A DNA stretch of 7,573 bases from the NCBI GenBank assembly GCA_003857395.1, contig RPRC01000274.1:1-7573 (forward strand). Reading direction: 5' to 3'. Position numbers and translations under genes: made by a program. Shown piece by piece: positions 5,530 to 7,573 of the stretch (position 1 is the first letter of the stretch; each line of letters starts with the position of its first letter). Source of the DNA: Geobacter sp. (GTDB taxonomy: Bacteria; Desulfobacterota; Desulfuromonadia; Geobacterales; Geobacteraceae). Under the pieces are notes generated by a model that was not told the origin of the DNA, made no database searches, and saw only the letters and a program-made list of their open reading frames with translations.

Positions 5530-6383
5530 GGTGCATTTCCCCCGGCATTCCTGAATTCCTTGATATTCCACAGCAGAGTCGCAAAATGAGAACTGTACTC
5601 CGGCAGCGCATCGACAACCAGTTCCCCCCGTGAATAGGCCTCGGCAATACGCCGGTCATCGGGAAGTTCCAGGAGAATCGGTATTTCCTGCACACGACAG
5701 AACTGGTGGACCCTGTCATCGCCAACACCCATACGGTTGACTACCACCCCAAAGGGGATAGCAAGCTCCCGGACCATATCCACCGCCAACTGCAGATCAT
5801 GCAGGCCGAACGGCGTCGGTTCCGTCACCAGCAAGACGAAGTCAGACCCCCGCAGTGTTGCGATGACGGGGCACGAGGTGCCCGGCGGAGCGTCGAGAAT
5901 CACGGTCGTCCCGTTGTTTTTCATGCGTGCTTTGACAGCACGGATCAGGGGCGGCGCCATGGCCACGCCGATGTCAAGTCTGCCCTGAACCAGGGTAACG
6001 CCGTCGGACTCACGTGTTTCAACCACGCCGATGCGCCTCCCCGTTTCATGGATGGCGCCTCGGGGACACACCAGAGCACACCCCCCGCAGCTGTGGCACA
6101 TCTCGGGGAATACCAAGGGGGATGTACCGAAAGAGACGATGGCATGGTAGCGGCAGAACCTGCCGCACTCGCCGCAGGCATCGCACAGCGACTCATCCAC
6201 TTCGGGAATTGGAATGCTGATAATGTCGCTCCCGGATTCACTCCCGCGCAGAAACAGGTGGGCATTAGGCTCTTCCACGTCACAGTCCAGAAGTTGAATA
6301 CCGCGGCCGACAGTCCGCGCCAGATTGACGGACACCGTGGTCTTGCCGGTACCGCCCTTACCGGATGCTACCGCGATTATCAT
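5526..6383 (-). CDS. MinD-superfamily P-loop ATPase with inserted 2x[4Fe-4S] ferredoxin domain (copy A)
   Basis: This 285-residue paralogue of the next gene starts directly with the P-loop strand MIIAVASGKGGTGKTT (Walker A 7-16, signature lysine K9), followed by LLDCDVEEPNAHLFL at 31-45. The ferredoxin insert provides C67, C70, C73, C77 and C96, C99, C102, C106, enough for two [4Fe-4S] clusters. A Walker B region VILDAPPGTSCPV follows. ATG 6381-6383 overlaps the NifX-like stop as ATGA, with AAGGA nine bases upstream. The tail (from about residue 255) is variable and ends near GGNAP. It probably acts with copy B as an ATP-driven Fe-S partner of the NifX-like proteins. That partnership is inferred from gene order and from ORP systems, not shown by the sequence. 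Confidence 0.93.
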   Translation of the reverse strand: MIIAVASGKGGTGKTTVSVNLARTVGRGIQLLDCDVEEPNAHLFLRGSESGSDIISIPIPEVDESLCDACGECGRFCRYHAIVSFGTSPLVFPEMCHSCGGCALVCPRGAIHETGRRIGVVETRESDGVTLVQGRLDIGVAMAPPLIRAVKARMKNNGTTVILDAPPGTSCPVIATLRGSDFVLLVTEPTPFGLHDLQLAVDMVRELAIPFGVVVNRMGVGDDRVHQFCRVQEIPILLELPDDRRIAEAYSRGELVVDALPEYSSHFATLLWNIKEFRNAGGNAP

Positions 6384-6742
6384 GACCAGTGTCCTTCCAC
6401 ATTGGCGGAATTCAGAGGAGTCAAAGCTCCGGCGCGGAATGCCTCAAGGGCCTCTGCTACCGTTTCCGCCTGGGTCTTATAAATCTGGATTCCCGCGGAC
6501 GAGAGTGCCCGGTGGGCATTGGGGCCGCAGTTGCCGGTCACGACGCAGTTCGCGCCGAGGCGCACAATCGCTTCTGCTGCCTGGATACCCGCCCCATGGG
6601 CTGAATTGAGAACCTGCTGGTTATCAACCGTTTCAAAAGTTTCGTTATCCATATCATAAATAATATATCCCGCTGCCCGGCCGAATCGCGGGTCCATGGG
6701 AGCATCCAGAGTTTTTCCTGATGTGGTAAAGGCTACTTTCAC
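6380..6742 (-). CDS. NifX/NifB-type FeMo-cofactor-binding domain protein, proximal copy
   Basis: This is a 120-residue protein of the Nitro_FeMo-Co family and the first gene of the overlapping block. It shows MKVAFTTSGKTLDAPMDPRFGRA at the N-terminus, then HGAGIQAAEAIVRLGANCVVTGNCGPNA near 49-76, the pattern of archaeal and bacterial MTH1175-like members that bind cluster cofactors. Unlike the distal copy it has RFGRA instead of HFGHC, so the two may hold different ligands or act at different steps. I chose GTG 6740-6742 because AAGGAG stands seven bases upstream; an in-frame ATG at 6808 falls inside the terminator hairpin of the previous unit. The stop overlaps the copy A ATPase start as ATGA. 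No clear promoter was recognised between 6743 and 6796. Confidence 0.9.
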   Translation of the reverse strand: MKVAFTTSGKTLDAPMDPRFGRAAGYIIYDMDNETFETVDNQQVLNSAHGAGIQAAEAIVRLGANCVVTGNCGPNAHRALSSAGIQIYKTQAETVAEALEAFRAGALTPLNSANVEGHWS

Positions 6743-6796
6743 GAGAATTCTCCTTTTTTGAATAAAGTACCCGAGTCCGCACTGCCTGAGGGAAAA

Positions 6797-6837
6797 GCCC
6801 CTTCTCACTTCATGGGAGAAAAAGGTGAGAAAGGGGC
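6797..6837 (-). terminator. Intrinsic terminator after the DUF5320 gene
   Basis: GCCCC-TTCTCAC (6797-6808) pairs with GTGAGAAAGGGGC (6825-6837), giving 12 pairs with one bulged base and a 16-base loop. Read on the minus strand, the stem ends in GGGGC followed by TTTTCCC, a short but adequate T-run. It sits 87 bp past the DUF5320 stop and 55 bp before the first gene of the ORP-like block. It would separate or attenuate transcription between the two units. The remaining gap (6838-6923) holds only a small CCGCGG-cat-CCGCGG inverted repeat at 6889-6903. Confidence 0.7.
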
Positions 6838-6923
6838 GCTTCCCACATGATTCCTGGCGGACACGGGTTAACAGAGAGATAGCGGCGTCCGCGGCATCCG
6901 CGGTCTGCTACCTCCTCAACGGA

Positions 6924-7289
6924 CTATTCGGTTTGCTCAATTGCGCTGAGTCGCTGTTTAATCATTTCAAGCTCAGCTTCAAGCGCATCGGCCTGGGCCT
7001 TCAGCGCCTGCTTTTCCACTTCGGGTTCCGGCCTCATGGCCGGCGCCGGAAAGCCGGCATACCCGTAACCGCCAAAACGCGCCCAGCCCGGCAGGCCCGT
7101 AGCATAGAAACAATTCCGCCAGCCTCGTCCACCGCCACCGAATCCTGCACCGCGACCGAAACCCATAACGAATCCGCGTCCGGGCATCTGGTTCCCGAAT
7201 TCCGGCATATCGTAGCCAGCACAATAGCCGGCTCCTCGCCCGGTCATCGGCCCCATTCCCCTTGGTCCTGTTCCGTCTCCTCGTGGCAT
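6924..7289 (-). CDS. DUF5320 family Gly/Met-rich protein with C-terminal coiled coil
   Basis: This is a 121-residue protein. The start ATG 7287-7289 has AAAGGAGG seven bases upstream. The opening MPRGDGTGPRGMGPMTGRG is characteristic of DUF5320 proteins. Residues 20-80 are rich in Gly, Phe, Tyr and Arg with few charged acids (C23, C60 and several Met could bind metal). Residues 88-121 form a regular heptad-like helix (EVEKQALKAQADALEAELEM) ending in IEQTE, a likely coiled coil for oligomerisation. Function is not established. The family recurs beside NifX-like proteins, MinD/ferredoxin ATPases and PadR-like regulators in anaerobes, which fits this locus. There is no signal peptide or membrane helix. 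Low-complexity composition makes weak similarity hits unreliable, but the N-terminal motif is distinctive. Confidence 0.87.
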   Translation of the reverse strand: MPRGDGTGPRGMGPMTGRGAGYCAGYDMPEFGNQMPGRGFVMGFGRGAGFGGGGRGWRNCFYATGLPGWARFGGYGYAGFPAPAMRPEPEVEKQALKAQADALEAELEMIKQRLSAIEQTE

Positions 7290-7410
7290 GGTTAAACCTC
7301 CTTTCCTATTTTTCGCTTTACCCCAGCGACGCCTGAGTACAGCACTTACCCGTGTTTATCAGTTTTTATGGCCACATAGGATAATGCACCCTTGTTTTCC
7401 ATGTTTTCGC
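7290..7410 (-). other. Intergenic region upstream of the DUF5320 gene
   Basis: These 121 bp lie between the zinc-ribbon stop and the DUF5320 start. Only the strong ribosome binding site is clear. No terminator hairpin was seen, so the two small genes may share a transcript. No sigma-54 element (TGGCAC-N5-TTGC type) or convincing sigma-70 pair was found. Confidence 0.45.
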
Positions 7411-7572
7411 CTATGCCCGTGTCATCACAGCGTTACATTTCGGGCACTTCCGCGCCGTGCACGGTACACCCCGCTCATGGAGCTCCCGGTGTCCGCAGGC
7501 CGTGCAGATGCACTCCCCGCTAGGGCCAGCCGCTACGGGTCCTCCCATCCTCCCGCCTCTACCACCGCCTGA
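7411..7572 (-). CDS. Small glycine-rich zinc-ribbon-like protein, 5' end probably outside the window
   Basis: An open frame runs leftward from the window edge to TAG at 7411-7413. It starts in a Gly/Arg run (SGGGRGGRMGGPVAAGP) and continues with a compact cysteine array. Counting from the internal Met at 7546-7548, the array is C13, C15, C18, then C30, C35 and C38, with H20 and H24 between. This looks like a small metal-binding ribbon of the kind often found next to DUF5320 genes and sometimes annotated as ferredoxin. The internal ATG has GGGAGG directly adjacent with no spacer, so it is a poor start; the Gly-rich leader probably extends upstream. The six cysteines suit zinc or a cluster; function is unknown. 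Confidence 0.72.
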   Translation of the reverse strand, partial: SGGGRGGRMGGPVAAGPSGECICTACGHRELHERGVPCTARKCPKCNAVMTRA

Positions 7573-7573
7573 A

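Noticed and set aside
4742..5554. Long plus-strand open frame (270 codons)
   Set aside because: It is fully antisense to the MinD/ferredoxin copy B gene, whose motifs are unmistakable; Ser/Arg/Pro-rich composition is typical of a mirror frame.
5706..6482. Long plus-strand open frame (258 codons)
   Set aside because: It is antisense to MinD/ferredoxin copy A and the proximal NifX-like gene; His/Arg-rich composition and no motifs.
2002..6742. Nitrogenase cofactor (nif) cluster
   Set aside because: Only the small cofactor-binding domain proteins occur; there is no nifH, nifD, nifK, nifE, nifN or radical-SAM NifB, and the ATPases are of Mrp and MinD/ferredoxin type.
6889..6903. CCGCGG-cat-CCGCGG hairpin as a terminator
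   Set aside because: The stem is only six pairs and has no T-run on either strand; the better terminator is at 6797-6837.

Overview
The window looks like chromosomal DNA from an anaerobic, iron-sulfur-rich bacterium, most likely a Desulfuromonadales or Geobacter-type deltaproteobacterium. This is inferred from gene content: paired ferredoxin-containing MinD-type ATPases, an Mrp/ApbC ATPase, two FeMo-cofactor-binding-domain (NifX-like) proteins, a DUF5320 Gly/Met-rich protein, a small cysteine zinc-ribbon protein, a PadR-type regulator and a short encapsulin-type ferritin. All supported genes lie on the minus strand, so transcription runs from high to low coordinates. Two genes are cut by the window edges.

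Layout in transcription order. (1) 7572-6924: the 3' part of a small zinc-ribbon protein and a DUF5320 protein, followed by a good intrinsic terminator at 6797-6837. (2) 6742-2002: a seven-gene block of NifX-like protein, MinD/ferredoxin ATPase A, MinD/ferredoxin ATPase B, PaaI-type hotdog thioesterase, metallo-beta-lactamase-fold hydrolase, a 72-bp gap, Mrp ATPase and a second NifX-like protein. Five of the six junctions overlap, four of them as ATGA. The block closes with a 15-bp-stem hairpin at 1945-1978. (3) 1801-1976: a non-coding, strongly palindromic element with terminal inverted repeats and flanking TAGATA direct repeats. (4) 1769-788: thiG (thiazole synthase) and a possible small downstream gene. 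(5) 729-427: an EncFtn-like two-helix ferritin with its own candidate promoter. (6) 138-1: the N-terminus of a PadR-like regulator.

The central block resembles the 'orange protein' (ORP) complex loci known from sulfate reducers, which combine two Fe-S MinD-type ATPases, an Mrp-type ATPase and small proteins of the FeMo-cofactor-binding family. The likely theme is ATP-dependent handling of a metal-sulfur cluster by anaerobe-specific machinery. A thioesterase and a metallo-beta-lactamase-fold enzyme sit inside the same overlapping gene chain, which suggests an uncharacterised enzymatic step. ThiG and the ferritin belong to separate transcription units. The most striking non-coding feature is the palindromic, MITE-like element between the block and thiG.
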